64,000 bases of DNA from positions 277,018 through 341,017 of the forward strand of contig CANMOZ010000002.1 in assembly GCA_947499545.1 (NCBI GenBank). Reading direction: 5' to 3'. The stretch's first letter is position 1. Each line of letters begins with the position of its first letter. Made by a program: the position numbers and the translations under genes. This document shows, piece after piece, positions 17,671 to 27,424 of this stretch. The stretch is from an uncultured Saccharospirillaceae bacterium. Lineage in GTDB: Bacteria > Pseudomonadota > Gammaproteobacteria > Pseudomonadales > Oceanobacteraceae. The notes below the pieces were generated by a model. It made no database searches. It was not told the DNA's origin and was given only the letters and a program-made list of their open reading frames with translations.

Positions 17671-18765
17671 TTAATTTGCAACAAAGGGGACAAACTCTAG
17701 GACAGCAACCACTGGCATATGATCAGAGGCTAAATGCGCTTCTGTATCAGAAAGTACATAGCCTTCTACTTTACGCCAATCGGGTGCGTAAAAGACGTAG
17801 TCCAAGGTTCTATCGGGTGCTATGTCTTCATATCGATTGGGTGAATAGGTCAGCCATTTCGGCGACTTGCCCTTTGATAACGCTGATTTGCTAGGGATGC
17901 TTGGGAATCTCTCCAATAAGGTCGTGAGTTCAGAGGGGTAGGAGTAGAGGTATCGTTCTTCAGTATTGAGCAGGTCTAACTGTTCTTGGGGAACCAGATT
18001 GAGATCTCCTCCAAAAATCCAGGGAATTCCAGCAGCTTCATATCCACGCAGTAACCTTAAGCTAAAATCCACCTCTTTTGCTTTTACATCCGAATCATTA
18101 GGAAAGGCTTCAAGGTGAGTGTTCATGATTTTCACCAAACGCCCCACTTCTGTTCTTATATCCGTTTCTAAGATGGCTCTTTGGATATGGAAAGGGCCTG
18201 AAAACCAGGGTTTAGGGGTTTGTGGAAGCTGGAATCGAGTGGCTTCCTGGATTTGGTATTTTGATAAAGTTACCAACTCCATTCCAACGGCTCCCATGAT
18301 TTTGGGGTGTAGAACTAAGCTTGACCGCCAGTAGTCGGTGCGGGCTGTGCAGGGGTACAGTTTCTTCAGGCGTTGTTGTAGCTCTGCAAGAAGATTGCGG
18401 TGATCGGTGGCGCTGTGGCCATTGTGCATTTCTTGCAGCAAGAGGACATCGGGGGATTCACGCTTGATGATATTTGCGATGCGCATGAGGTTTTCGTCGA
18501 CGGAGGATGCTGAGGGACGCTTATCTGGCCCCTTCATGCCGGGGAGATCATAATAAAAAATGTAATCCCTGCCAGCCATGTACTGCACGTTATAACTCAT
18601 CACTTTAAGGGGGCGGTTTTCTGGCAGATTAGGGGTGTCGGGAAGACATTGAATATGAGCCGCTTCAACGGGGTGCGGCTTATAGGTATTGGTAAATGCA
18701 TATATCCAAATACCGGCGACAGAAGCCATGGTCAAGAAGATACAAAAAATGAGTGTTTTTTTCAT
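17671..18765 (-). CDS. Endonuclease/exonuclease/phosphatase (EEP) family protein, membrane-anchored or exported
   Basis: A 364-residue protein with an N-terminal hydrophobic segment (residues 5-25, FCIFLTMASVAGIWIYAF) that anchors or exports it. The EEP fold follows: VMSYNVQY, a Glu in LLLQEMHNG (metal ligand), NTHLEAFPN, FGGDLNLV, TLDYVFYA and the terminal LASDHMPVVAVLE. The family covers DNases, sphingomyelinases and phosphoinositide phosphatases; nothing here decides the substrate. Converges with tesA and diverges from apbE. Confidence 0.8.
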   Translation of the reverse strand: MKKTLIFCIFLTMASVAGIWIYAFTNTYKPHPVEAAHIQCLPDTPNLPENRPLKVMSYNVQYMAGRDYIFYYDLPGMKGPDKRPSASSVDENLMRIANIIKRESPDVLLLQEMHNGHSATDHRNLLAELQQRLKKLYPCTARTDYWRSSLVLHPKIMGAVGMELVTLSKYQIQEATRFQLPQTPKPWFSGPFHIQRAILETDIRTEVGRLVKIMNTHLEAFPNDSDVKAKEVDFSLRLLRGYEAAGIPWIFGGDLNLVPQEQLDLLNTEERYLYSYPSELTTLLERFPSIPSKSALSKGKSPKWLTYSPNRYEDIAPDRTLDYVFYAPDWRKVEGYVLSDTEAHLASDHMPVVAVLEFVPFVAN

Positions 18766-18883
18766 TGCCTATTCATCCTGTCTAGGCGGTTTCATCCTGA
18801 ATGAATTGCGATCCCGATCCAGTTATACTCGGTTTTTCACATTAGCCACCATTGAAACAATTGATGGAGGGAAGTCAACTCCC

Positions 18884-19966
18884 ATGTTACCTACGCTTAG
18901 TGCTTTCATGTCAATCGCTAGAAGACAAGCATTTTTCTTATTCGTGACTCTGATAATGCTGCTGGGGTGCGAATCCAAATCAGGCCCAAGTGTTCAGCAA
19001 ATGTCGGGCCCAACGATGGGTACGAGCTATAAAATTAAGTGGGTAGAAGCTCAAACTGAGACAGAGTTCGAAGAATTGCAATCTCAGGTCGATGCGCTGT
19101 TAGAAGCAATAAATGCTCAAATGTCGACGTATCGCCCTGATTCAGAGCTTTCTCAGTTGAATCAAGACCAACAGGGTAAGTGGCATCAGGTTTCCCCAGA
19201 ACTGATATATGTCCTTAAAGAAAGCCAAAAAATACATAAGCTGACGGCGGGTGCCTTTGATGTCACCATCGGCCCTTTGGTCAATCTATGGGGGTTTGGG
19301 CCAGAGCCGGACCCTGATGATAAGCCGTCTGCCGAAGAAATCCAAAAAGCGATGCAAAGCGTTGGGATGGGAGCGATCAAAATCGAACACAAGCGCGTCC
19401 GTTGGGCGAAACCTCGATATGTTGACTTGTCAGCCATAGCCAAAGGATACGGTGTGGATGCCGTCGCTAAATTATTGATTAATAAGGGTATCAAAAGCTT
19501 TTTGGTTGAGATTGGTGGGGAAATATTTGCCCAGGGCGTAAAGCCTGACGGAAGCGCTTGGCAAATTGCGATTGAGACGCCGACCTATCACCAGCGAGGT
19601 ATTCAGGAAATACTTCCTCTTGAAAACATGGGGATGGCGACTTCAGGCGATTATCGTAATTATCAGGAGTTTAACGGGAAGCGCTTTAGCCATACCTTAG
19701 ATCCTAGAACGGGTAACCCAGTGACCCATAGTTTGGCCTCAGTGACAGTGGTTGCTAACACAACGGCAACGGCCGATGCATTGGCGACCGCTATACTGGT
19801 TATGGGGGAGAAAGAAGGCTTACTCTTTGCGGAAACTCAGAATCTACCGGCCTTACTGATTGTGCGAGAGGGGCAGGGGTTTAAGCAAATCGCTACAAAG
19901 GCGTATCATCGTTTGAAGCAGTCTACCGCTGCTGTTACTCAGCAGATAAGTAAGGAGTCAACATGA
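18884..19966 (+). CDS. apbE: FAD:protein FMN transferase, lipoprotein
   Basis: ApbE attaches FMN covalently to Thr residues of flavoproteins such as NqrB and NqrC of the Na+-pumping NADH dehydrogenase. ATG 18884 with GGAGG upstream gives a lipoprotein signal ending in LIMLLGC; an earlier in-frame GTG at 18689 would lie within the divergent gene. Motifs: GPTMGTSYKI, TYRPDSELSQLN, GAFDVTIGPLVNLWGFG, KGYGVDAVA, EIGGEIFAQG, HTLDPRTG and the metal-site TATADALATAI. Overlaps nqrM by 4 bases, so it is translationally coupled. Confidence 0.93.
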   Translation: MLPTLSAFMSIARRQAFFLFVTLIMLLGCESKSGPSVQQMSGPTMGTSYKIKWVEAQTETEFEELQSQVDALLEAINAQMSTYRPDSELSQLNQDQQGKWHQVSPELIYVLKESQKIHKLTAGAFDVTIGPLVNLWGFGPEPDPDDKPSAEEIQKAMQSVGMGAIKIEHKRVRWAKPRYVDLSAIAKGYGVDAVAKLLINKGIKSFLVEIGGEIFAQGVKPDGSAWQIAIETPTYHQRGIQEILPLENMGMATSGDYRNYQEFNGKRFSHTLDPRTGNPVTHSLASVTVVANTTATADALATAILVMGEKEGLLFAETQNLPALLIVREGQGFKQIATKAYHRLKQSTAAVTQQISKEST

Positions 19967-20223
19967 GTACTTTTATCGTTGTTTTTCTTTTTATGGGATG
20001 CATCTTGCTCATGATGGCCGTTGGGGTGCTGTTTGCAAAAAAACCCATAAAAGGCTCATGCGGTGGTATGTCAGCATTAGGAATGGATACAGCCTGTGAC
20101 ATCTGTGGCGGTGATAAAGACCGATGCGAGAAAGAAAGTGCTAAAGCCGCGAATGAGGCAAATGTTCGCACCTCTTTGTTTAAAGACGCAATGGTTGACT
20201 CTAAGATGCAAAACGACCAATAA
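19963..20223 (+). CDS. nqrM: Na+-NQR maturation protein NqrM
   Basis: An 86-residue protein of the former DUF539. It has one N-terminal membrane helix (FIVVFLFMGCILLMMAVGVLF) followed by a Cys-rich cytoplasmic part (GSCGG, CDICGGDKDRC). It is needed to assemble Na+-NQR, probably by delivering iron for the NqrD/NqrE site. The ATGA overlap with apbE, the other NQR maturation gene, is the usual arrangement and implies that the host has Na+-NQR. Confidence 0.92.
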   Translation: MSTFIVVFLFMGCILLMMAVGVLFAKKPIKGSCGGMSALGMDTACDICGGDKDRCEKESAKAANEANVRTSLFKDAMVDSKMQNDQ

Positions 20224-20305
20224 AGCGATGGCTTAAGTTATATCAAGTAAGCCGATTAGGGTACTGTTCAGGGGATTAAGAGGTGGGGGTTACTAAGAGG
20301 TAAAT

Positions 20306-21700
20306 ATGGCCGATTATCATTATGATGTAGTTGTTATTGGGTCGGGTCCTTCAGGAGAAGGAGCGGCCATGAATGCAGTAAAAAAAGGTAAAAAAGTTGC
20401 CGTTGTTGAGCAAAGAAATGCGTTAGGTGGAAATTGTACGCATGTGGGAACCATCCCTTCTAAAGCTTTACGACATGCTGTTAAACAAATCATGCAATTC
20501 AATACGAATTCGATGTTTCGTGATATTGGTGAGCCGCGTTGGTTTTCCTTTCCTAGAGTATTGAAAAGTGCCGAACGTGTTATTTCAAAGCAGGTAAAAC
20601 TCCGAACAGGGTTTTATGCACGTAATCGAGTAGATGTGTATCATGGGCATGCGCGTTTTAAATCGGCAACCACGTTAGAAGTTTTCGAGGGGTTGGTAAG
20701 TAATACGCGATTACATGCTGACCAAATTGTAATAGCGACGGGCTCAAGGCCATACCGTCCTGCCGATGTCGACTTTAATCACCCACGCATTTACGACAGT
20801 GATACCATTTTACGTTTAGAACATACACCCAGAACGTTGATCATTTATGGGGCTGGCGTTATTGGCAGTGAGTATGCCTCTATTTTTTGTGGTTTAGGGG
20901 TTAAAGTCGATTTGGTAAATCCCGGCGAGCGAATTCTTTCTTTTTTGGACGACGAAATTTCAGATGCGCTCAGTTATCACTTGCGTGACAGTGGCGTTTT
21001 GATCAGGCATAACGAACAATGTGATCGTGTAGAAGGAAGTGATAAAGGGGTTGTTCTGCACTTGAAGTCGGGTAAAAAAATTCGGGCTGATGCCATGCTG
21101 TGGGCACTTGGGCGCTCGGGAAATACCGATAATTTAGGGTTAGAGAACATAGGGCTCTCAGCAAATAGCCGTGGCCAACTCGAAGTTGATGAGCAGTATA
21201 AAACCCATGTGCAAAATATTTATGCTGCGGGTGATGTGATCGGTTGGCCAAGTCTCGCTAGCGCCTCTTACGATCAAGGGCGATCTGCTGCCGCACACAT
21301 CACGCATAGCGAAGATTTTTGGTGTGTGAAAGATGTACCTACGGGTATTTACACGATTCCAGAGATCAGCTCTATCGGGAAAACGGAACGTGAACTAACC
21401 GATGAGCAGGTACCCTATGAAGTGGGCCAAGCTTTTTTTAAAAGCATTGCGAGAGCTCAAATCACAGGGGAAAGTGCCGGTATTCTGAAAATTTTGTTTC
21501 ATCGGGAGACTTTTGAAATTCTCGGTATCCATTGTTTTGGGGACCAAGCTTCGGAGATTGTCCACATTGGGCAAGCCATTATGAAGCAAACCAATGGGGG
21601 CAATACGATCAAGTATTTCGTTAATACAACTTTTAATTACCCCACCATGGCCGAAGCCTACCGGATTGCGGCATTAAACGGGCTCAATCGCGTTTTTTAG
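20306..21700 (+). CDS. sthA: Soluble pyridine nucleotide transhydrogenase
   Basis: FAD enzyme that moves hydride between NADPH and NAD+. 464 residues, the normal length. The FAD site is [14 protein letters not shown]. The redox-active pair of related reductases is reduced to one Cys in [14 protein letters not shown], which marks SthA among the lipoamide-dehydrogenase family. The NAD site is [14 protein letters not shown], and [15 protein letters not shown] is the second FAD contact. The C-terminal dimer domain ends in [17 protein letters not shown]. Confidence 0.95.
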   Translation: MADYHYDVVVIGSGPSGEGAAMNAVKKGKKVAVVEQRNALGGNCTHVGTIPSKALRHAVKQIMQFNTNSMFRDIGEPRWFSFPRVLKSAERVISKQVKLRTGFYARNRVDVYHGHARFKSATTLEVFEGLVSNTRLHADQIVIATGSRPYRPADVDFNHPRIYDSDTILRLEHTPRTLIIYGAGVIGSEYASIFCGLGVKVDLVNPGERILSFLDDEISDALSYHLRDSGVLIRHNEQCDRVEGSDKGVVLHLKSGKKIRADAMLWALGRSGNTDNLGLENIGLSANSRGQLEVDEQYKTHVQNIYAAGDVIGWPSLASASYDQGRSAAAHITHSEDFWCVKDVPTGIYTIPEISSIGKTERELTDEQVPYEVGQAFFKSIARAQITGESAGILKILFHRETFEILGIHCFGDQASEIVHIGQAIMKQTNGGNTIKYFVNTTFNYPTMAEAYRIAALNGLNRVF

Positions 21701-21729
21701 TGAAACCCCATTCTTTTTACTTAATGAAA

Positions 21730-21760
21730 TATAAAGCAAGCATCGGCTGCTTGCTTTATA
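21730..21760 (+). terminator. Terminator hairpin after sthA
   Basis: A perfect 13-bp stem, TATAAAGCAAGCA / TGCTTGCTTTATA, with a 5-base loop (TCGGC). The T run is short, so termination may be partial. Confidence 0.7.
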
Positions 21761-21835
21761 GTCTGCTCAAGTGTCATATCGCCTGCTGAAATGTGAACGG
21801 CAACCAGCAGGATTGCTTCTTTTGGAATTCAGATT

Positions 21836-22435
21836 ATGTTGACTTTTACTCGCCCTGATTTGCCTTGGCTTACATCAAATGCCTTTCAAGCATTAACAGA
21901 ATGGCAAGACCAAGCGTTTGGGCTGGCAATGGCTGAGAGGAATCTCCCCAATTACAGTTTATTCTCTGAAGCAACAAAATTTGGTGATCCAGACTTTGCA
22001 CGTAAGCTCATGAACAAAGGTTGGAGCTATCTTTCGGGAGAATTAAATTCTCTTAAAAGTCTGGAACGTCACTTGGAAGAATGGGAAGACTTGATCCCTG
22101 ATCCGGAAGATTTTGATGCCTATGGCGTGTACCCTGCATTAGACGAAGCAGTTGCCATTCAATCCGCTATTTTGGCAATTTTAGATCCTGTTTATCGCGT
22201 AGGTCAGGATTGCTCCGAGTTGAGTTGTAGCACTATTGCCTCTTTTCTGGAGGTGATTGATGCAAACGAAGAAGATTCAATGGCATTTTGGGAGCAAGAA
22301 TTAAGTTTCCAGCAAGTGTTGATTGATAAAGTACAGGCGGTTGGAACGCCTAGCGGGCAAAGCGTTAATCAAATTAAGCGCTATGCCCAAGGAGATGGCT
22401 CCAGTCAAATTGGTATTTGCCTGAGTGATGAGTGA
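21836..22435 (+). CDS. DUF416 family protein (YjaG-like)
   Basis: A 199-residue acidic, helical cytosolic protein. The pattern ALTEWQDQAFGLAMAERNLPNYSLFSE, LMNKGWSYLSG, WEDLIPDPEDFDAYGVYPALDEAVAIQSAI is that of DUF416, whose E. coli member is YjaG. Function is not known. Single gene; it sits between sthA and a lipoprotein gene. Confidence 0.8.
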   Translation: MLTFTRPDLPWLTSNAFQALTEWQDQAFGLAMAERNLPNYSLFSEATKFGDPDFARKLMNKGWSYLSGELNSLKSLERHLEEWEDLIPDPEDFDAYGVYPALDEAVAIQSAILAILDPVYRVGQDCSELSCSTIASFLEVIDANEEDSMAFWEQELSFQQVLIDKVQAVGTPSGQSVNQIKRYAQGDGSSQIGICLSDE

Positions 22436-22479
22436 GTCATAAATAATGGAGTTTAGCCAGATCTGAATGGGAGGAGGTT

Positions 22480-22959
22480 ATGATGCTTTTAAAGCCACTA
22501 TTGAGCCTATGCGGAGTAACTCTACTTTGTTCTCACATGACAGGATGTGCTTTGGGGGGGGCTGCGCCAGCTGCTGCTGCGGGTGTAGCCGCCGCGGAAT
22601 ATGGGAAATACAAGCAGAACGTACGAAAGCGCATGGAGTATTTAGGGTCCTACGAACCAGATCTGCAACCGAGAAGCGCAGAAGCCATAGCCAGAGGCGA
22701 TGTGAAATCAGTTCTGGATTTGTATACGAGCATTGTGGACAGCAAAGACTATAGCTATTCCGTGAGAGCCGAGGCGGCTTTCCAAATAGCCTTAATTCAT
22801 ATCAGCGTCTTGAACCCTGAAGCCGATTTGGCAAAAGGGGTTCATTGGCTGGAGCGTGTAAAAGTAAGCTATCCGAAGACAGTTGTTGCGACTAAGGCAG
22901 AAGCACGATTGAGGAATCTCGATACAGATTCAATTGCAACTGGGGCATTACCTCAATAA
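22480..22959 (+). CDS. Putative lipoprotein with short helical repeats
   Basis: 159 residues. The signal ends at the lipobox MTGC, followed by an Ala/Gly-rich stretch (GGAAPAAAAGVAAAE). The rest is helical and TPR/Sel1-like: DVKSVLDLYTSIVDSKDYS, RAEAAFQIALIHI, DLAKGVHWLERV. A strong ribosome site (GGGAGGAGG) precedes ATG 22480. Likely anchored in the outer membrane facing the periplasm. No specific family recognised. Confidence 0.7.
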   Translation: MMLLKPLLSLCGVTLLCSHMTGCALGGAAPAAAAGVAAAEYGKYKQNVRKRMEYLGSYEPDLQPRSAEAIARGDVKSVLDLYTSIVDSKDYSYSVRAEAAFQIALIHISVLNPEADLAKGVHWLERVKVSYPKTVVATKAEARLRNLDTDSIATGALPQ

Positions 22960-23131
22960 CAGGGGTTTGTTGGGCAAACAAAGCACTTCACGCAGGGTGA
23001 AGGTGTAAGGCAAATTCTCATAAAAACTTATTAAAAGTGTCATGAAATTGTCTAATGGGTCTATTTTGTGGTATTTTCGCGCCCAACAACCTTTTAGAGT
23101 TGACTCAAATTAACGAAATCTAGGAGTCTTC

Positions 23132-24556
23132 ATGCAGAATCCTGCCATTATCGGTACCTTTGCTGTGTACCTCATTGGGATGTTTGTCATCGGGTGGATG
23201 GCCTACCGTCGTACGACCGCGATGTCGGACTATATCTTAGGTGGCCGTACGCTTGGCCCTTGGACTACGGCGTTAAGTGCAGGCGCTTCTGATATGAGCG
23301 GTTGGCTGCTTTTAGGGCTACCAGGTTATGCTTATGCAAGTGGATTGGTTTCGTTTTGGTTGGCCTTAGGTCTTTGGTTAGGCACACTCCTTAATTGGCA
23401 CATCACAGCCAAGCCATTGCGTGAAGCCAGTGTTAAGTACAATGCCCTGACCATACCTGGCTACTTTCAAGCACGGTTTAACGATCAAACCCCTTGGTTG
23501 AGGAGCCTCTGTGCTGTTTTCATCTTGGTTTTCTTCCTGTTTTACACCAGTTCAGGTCTCGTAGCTGGCGGCAAGCTCTTTGAAACAGTATTTGGGCTTC
23601 CCTATGAGTGGGCGGTGATTGTGGGGACTGCTGCCATTGTTTCTTATACCTTTTTTGGTGGCTTCTTAGCGGTTTCTTGGACAGACCTTATTCAAGGCTT
23701 GATGATGGCCGCAGCGCTGGTTTTTGTGCCAGTCTATGTGTTCCTGACCCCAGATATACACGAGGCTGCTGCTCTTCCGGCTCTTTCTCTTTGGACGGAT
23801 TGGGGAACGAATGAGACTCTTTCAGCTATTAGCTTGGTGAGCTTAATGGCTTGGGGGCTCGGTTATTTTGGGCAACCTCATATCTTGGCGCGTTTTAAGG
23901 CCATTCGTTCTACAGAGGAGTTGACGGCTGCCAAGTGGATTGCGGTTTCATGGACGGGTATCGCTCTGGTATTTGCGATTGCCGTGGGCTTTGCCGGTAA
24001 AATGTACTTCGGCCAACCTTTGGAAGATTCAGAGAAAGTCTTCATCAATCTGGTTCAGGCGATGTTTCATCCGCTGGTGGCCGGCATTCTAATGGCCGCA
24101 ATTTTGGCAGCTGTGATGAGTACAGCGGATTCTCAGTTGTTGGTTAGTTCTTCTGCCCTTGCTGATGATCTTGTCAGTGCTTGGCATCACTCGCCCGTAT
24201 CAGAAAAAACCAAAGTCCTTTTGGGACGATTGACGGTTTTTGGGTTGGCCATCGTCGCATGTTGGATTGCATTGTCGCCTGATAGCAAGGTGTTAAGTCT
24301 TGTGAGTTATGCTTGGGCAGGTTTTGGTGCAGCGTTTGGCCCAGCAATATTACTGTCACTGTATTGGAAGCAAATGACCCGAATGGGTGCTATTGCCGGT
24401 ATTCTAGTCGGCGGTTTGACCGTGGTTGTATATAAGCAACTTTCAGGTGGAATTTTTGATCTTTACGAAATTGTACCAGGGGTTGTTTTTGCTGCGGCTG
24501 CCATTGTTCTAGTGTCTTTGTACGGCCCTAAAGATATGGAAGATAAAACAGCCTGA
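23132..24556 (+). CDS. putP: Sodium/proline symporter
   Basis: A 474-residue SSF-family transporter with 13 predicted helices. PutP marks: YRRTTAMSDYILGGRTLGPWTTALSAGASDMSGWLLLG, the Na+ site around ADSQLLVSSSALADDL, and GLGYFGQPHILARFKA. Imports proline with Na+ for nutrition or osmoprotection. The 170-bp leader has a possible promoter (TTGTCT and an AT-rich -10 near 23071), which is weak. Confidence 0.92.
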   Translation: MQNPAIIGTFAVYLIGMFVIGWMAYRRTTAMSDYILGGRTLGPWTTALSAGASDMSGWLLLGLPGYAYASGLVSFWLALGLWLGTLLNWHITAKPLREASVKYNALTIPGYFQARFNDQTPWLRSLCAVFILVFFLFYTSSGLVAGGKLFETVFGLPYEWAVIVGTAAIVSYTFFGGFLAVSWTDLIQGLMMAAALVFVPVYVFLTPDIHEAAALPALSLWTDWGTNETLSAISLVSLMAWGLGYFGQPHILARFKAIRSTEELTAAKWIAVSWTGIALVFAIAVGFAGKMYFGQPLEDSEKVFINLVQAMFHPLVAGILMAAILAAVMSTADSQLLVSSSALADDLVSAWHHSPVSEKTKVLLGRLTVFGLAIVACWIALSPDSKVLSLVSYAWAGFGAAFGPAILLSLYWKQMTRMGAIAGILVGGLTVVVYKQLSGGIFDLYEIVPGVVFAAAAIVLVSLYGPKDMEDKTA

Positions 24557-24600
24557 CTTGAAAGCCTCATTGTGGAATCGCTTGGGCCCCTAAAAGCTCA

Positions 24601-24626
24601 ATAAAGCCCGCACCCTAAGGCTTTAT
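24601..24626 (+). terminator. Hairpin after putP
   Basis: ATAAAGCC / GGCTTTAT, 8 bp, with a 10-base loop. It overlaps the stop codon of the convergent lipoprotein gene and may serve both directions. Confidence 0.5.
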
Positions 24627-25166
24627 GTCATGAGAAGAAAGCGGAGGAAACTCCGCTTCATGCGCGACCCGGACGGCTTGGAATCGCTCGCCTGTTTCTA
24701 GGTTGCAATAAAGAATTTGGTCTTCATCGATTCTCTGAATCAGAAATGCGTCGTAATAGGTTGGTTCATCGGGTGGGGAGGCAATAAAGCCGCTCGGTGT
24801 TTCCCAGCCTCTGAAGAGCAGAAACCGAACCATACCCGAAACACCCCAGTAGCCGACCTCCACTTTGTCTTCCACGTCACCTGTTTGGTCAGGCTCTCTA
24901 AAGACAGATCGGTAGGTACCATCTGCGTAATGGTGGGTTAACCATTGATAACGTTCTTTGCCAGACATCTCTTTCACGCCTTGCCAAGAGCCCAACAACA
25001 TCTCACGAGCATAGGCACGGTTAGTGACCTGAGTGGCCACTGGGCACAGCCCTCCTTCCACAGCTTTCACTTCATTGCCGGAGCCCATCAATGAGTGGGA
25101 TGAGCAGCCTGACAACAGCAATAGCGAAAAAAAGCCAAGGTAAGTCTGGAATTGGGAGTTAGACAT
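24615..25166 (-). CDS. Putative outer-membrane lipoprotein, lipocalin-like
   Basis: About 183 residues from ATG 25166 (an earlier GTG/TTG-type start at 25187 adds residues before the signal). The lipoprotein signal ends in LLLLSGC. The mature part holds MLLGSWQGVKEMSG, GTYRSVFREP, VGYWGVSGMVRFLLF and RIDEDQILYCNLETGERF. This pattern of a short GxW near the start and paired beta strands suggests a small lipocalin-like barrel. Function unknown. Separated from the secretion operon by 200 bp. Confidence 0.6.
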   Translation of the reverse strand: MSNSQFQTYLGFFSLLLLSGCSSHSLMGSGNEVKAVEGGLCPVATQVTNRAYAREMLLGSWQGVKEMSGKERYQWLTHHYADGTYRSVFREPDQTGDVEDKVEVGYWGVSGMVRFLLFRGWETPSGFIASPPDEPTYYDAFLIQRIDEDQILYCNLETGERFQAVRVAHEAEFPPLSSHDIKP

Positions 25167-25386
25167 AGAACTTGCCCCTAACTGCAACTGCGGAATATCA
25201 CTTTCCTATAGACAGTGTAGGCGTATATTTACCAATTTGGCTGATGGTGCCAGAAGAAGTTGTATTCTTTGAAAGGAGGGCCGGAACCGGCGAGAGCCTT
25301 ACATTCTGTACAGAGCTTAAGTGTTCTGCGCTATAAATTGAAAATGAAAGTAAAGGCTTGTAACCAATATGGGTAGGATCGGGCCG

Positions 25387-26007
25387 TTAGCCCGGGGTGA
25401 GAGACTTACGAATGCCTGCTTCCAACGCTGCTAGCTGGCTGTCTAGAGAAGCATCAACAACACCGGTTTCCGTTTCCAGTAAACAACCAGAATATTTAAC
25501 CCTAGGGTCTGCCTGGACCTCGACGAAACCGATGTCTGGCAGGCCATCTAGCAACTCTTGAACGCGTTGGGAAACGTTATCTGCTTGGTCTGGGTGTACT
25601 CGAAGTGACACACTTTTTTGATGACGAGCGTGGGTTAAGGCTTCTCGAGTAATTTTTAATGTTAAGTCCGTTTGGTCAAACCCATGCACTATGGTTTTAA
25701 CAGCGGACATGACCAGTTCAGCTAATTGCTGATCAGCATGCTTTAGAAATTGATCTCGAGCGGTTTGAGCCTCGAAGAGCATCTCTGACTGGAGCTGACG
25801 TGCTTCATTTATACCGTCCTGGTAGCCACGACGTTTCTCGGTTTCATAGGCTTCATGGGCCTCTCGCTCGATTTGAGAGGCTTTGTCTTTTGCAGCCGCT
25901 ACCAGCTCTGCTGCTTGCAAATATCGACTGTATTCAATGGCTTTCAGAACTTTTTGACCTGGAGCCAATTGCAGGTGATCAGTTTTTAGTTCAATGAACG
26001 CGAACAT
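25387..26007 (-). CDS. sctL: Type III secretion stator protein SctL (YscL/PscL)
   Basis: 206 residues of the YscL/FliH family, the cytoplasmic regulator and stator of the SctN ATPase. The pattern is characteristic: a short N-terminal part (LAPGQKVLKAIEYSRYLQAAEL), a long charged helix rich in Ala, Glu and Gln (residues 35-95), then the compact C-terminal domain with VHPDQADNVSQRV, VEVQADPRVKYSGCLLETETGVVDASLDSQLAAL. The start lies inside sctK (22-base overlap). Last gene of the operon visible here. The hairpin CGGGC/GCCCG overlaps its stop codon but lacks a T run. Confidence 0.93.
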   Translation of the reverse strand: MFAFIELKTDHLQLAPGQKVLKAIEYSRYLQAAELVAAAKDKASQIEREAHEAYETEKRRGYQDGINEARQLQSEMLFEAQTARDQFLKHADQQLAELVMSAVKTIVHGFDQTDLTLKITREALTHARHQKSVSLRVHPDQADNVSQRVQELLDGLPDIGFVEVQADPRVKYSGCLLETETGVVDASLDSQLAALEAGIRKSLTPG

Positions 26008-26651
26008 AATGGATCCAAATGTTTATGAACTTTACTCATAAGCGTATTAAAGCGCTGATGTTCAGATGCATGAATAAAATCTGCTGGATAAAAGCTTATC
26101 TGCCAATCTCTAGGAAACCACGTCTGAATTCTTTCTTGGGCTGAGCTCGGTATGGGACTGCCTTGTTGACAAAGCAGCACATCTAAACCAAGTTGGCACA
26201 AGTTGCTGGCAAGTTGGTCAATGGGAACTTCTCGGTGCCAGTGACTGGGCCACTCAGATAACAATAATGACACTTGGTGGCGGCAATACTGCAGCAGGTT
26301 ATCGTCCAAAACCGTTTTGCATTGATCAATGTCTGATTTTAAAACTAACCGGTTGAACTGTTGATGGCAAAAGACAGCCCCTATATAGGTTAGGTAGAGC
26401 CTGATGTACTGTGGCGGTTGTTTCCAAAATTTACCTGAAGCAGATGCCAGCCAATCCCAATCGGTTGTTGTCCATTTCGTTAATTGCTGGTTAACCCACT
26501 GGTTAAGTGATGAACTCTTTCTCCAGTTCCACGAAAAGGTTTCACTTGAGTCCCCCAGCCAATGTTCTAACCAACTGGGGTCGCATCGATGAAGAGGGGA
26601 AACGGGCCAAAGTGATACAGAGCCTTTCTCGACCCCTTGAAGAGCCATCAT
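25986..26651 (-). CDS. sctK: Type III secretion sorting-platform protein SctK (YscK/PscK)
   Basis: 221 residues, weakly conserved, assigned by position between sctJ and sctL and by features of YscK: HRCDPSWLEHWLG at the start and RIQTWFPRDWQISFYPADFIHASEH near the end. SctK links the cytoplasmic sorting platform to the inner-membrane ring. Its ATG shares one base with the stop of sctJ. Confidence 0.82.
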   Translation of the reverse strand: MMALQGVEKGSVSLWPVSPLHRCDPSWLEHWLGDSSETFSWNWRKSSSLNQWVNQQLTKWTTTDWDWLASASGKFWKQPPQYIRLYLTYIGAVFCHQQFNRLVLKSDIDQCKTVLDDNLLQYCRHQVSLLLSEWPSHWHREVPIDQLASNLCQLGLDVLLCQQGSPIPSSAQERIQTWFPRDWQISFYPADFIHASEHQRFNTLMSKVHKHLDPLCSRSLN

Positions 26652-27421
26652 TAGGACTTATTATCCTGCTGTCGGATAAACCACCAAGCTACATTACTGC
26701 CAATCAGGGACAATACTAGCAAAGCTAAGATGACCCATAGGCGAGTGCTGGAATCACGAGCGACTTTAACGGATAAAACATCGGTAAAATTAGGTGTTTG
26801 CGAGGTTGGGTTTATATCCGTGGCAGGAAATAAAACCACACTGATCTTGTCGTACTGTAAGCCCTCAATGCTGTTGTTCACAAGGGTCTTAATTTGTGCG
26901 CTATACGCTTCGAGCTGAACGTCAGGAGAGTGCTTAATAAAAACGGATGCTGACGCAGGTGGAGGCGTTTTATTGCTCGATCCTTTCGGTGCTTCCGGCA
27001 TGGCCACATGAACGCGCGCCGTAATGACGCCATCAATTTGGGATAAGGTTGCGGCAATTTCTTGAGACTTAGCAAAAATAAAACGTGCCCGTTCTTGGGT
27101 GGGTGATGAAATTAACCCTTCATCTGGGAATAAATCTTTAACGGTTGAAAAAGCTTCTTTGGGATACCCCTGACGTTTAAGAGCCTCAAGTGCATGTACC
27201 ACTTGAGAGTTATCAACCTTTAATGTCACGCCTTCTTTATTAATATTTTTTTCTGCGGCTATGCCTTCAGCGAGCAAGATAGCAAGCATTTCATTGCCTT
27301 CACGCTCGTTTAATCCAGTATACAATTCTGTTTTGCACGCGCTGAGCAATAAAACAACCGCTGCCATGAAAAATGCTCGAAGAGTGCGTTGAGTACTGAA
27401 TGAATGGCTTTGGGTCATCAT
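26651..27421 (-). CDS. sctJ: Type III secretion inner-ring lipoprotein SctJ (YscJ/PscJ)
   Basis: 256-residue lipoprotein that builds the periplasmic inner-membrane ring. The signal ends in LLLSACKTELYTGL, the standard SctJ lipobox context. Two ring-building domains follow, with GYPKEAFSTVKDLFPDEGLISSP, RARFIFAKSQEIAATLSQIDGV, ARVHVAMPE and ASVFIKH. A C-terminal membrane helix (WVILALLVLSLIGSNVAWWFI) ends in a basic tail. Length and order match Ysc-type systems. Two adjacent ATGs (27421, 27418) are possible starts. Confidence 0.95.
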   Translation of the reverse strand: MMTQSHSFSTQRTLRAFFMAAVVLLLSACKTELYTGLNEREGNEMLAILLAEGIAAEKNINKEGVTLKVDNSQVVHALEALKRQGYPKEAFSTVKDLFPDEGLISSPTQERARFIFAKSQEIAATLSQIDGVITARVHVAMPEAPKGSSNKTPPPASASVFIKHSPDVQLEAYSAQIKTLVNNSIEGLQYDKISVVLFPATDINPTSQTPNFTDVLSVKVARDSSTRLWVILALLVLSLIGSNVAWWFIRQQDNKS

Positions 27422-27424
27422 GTA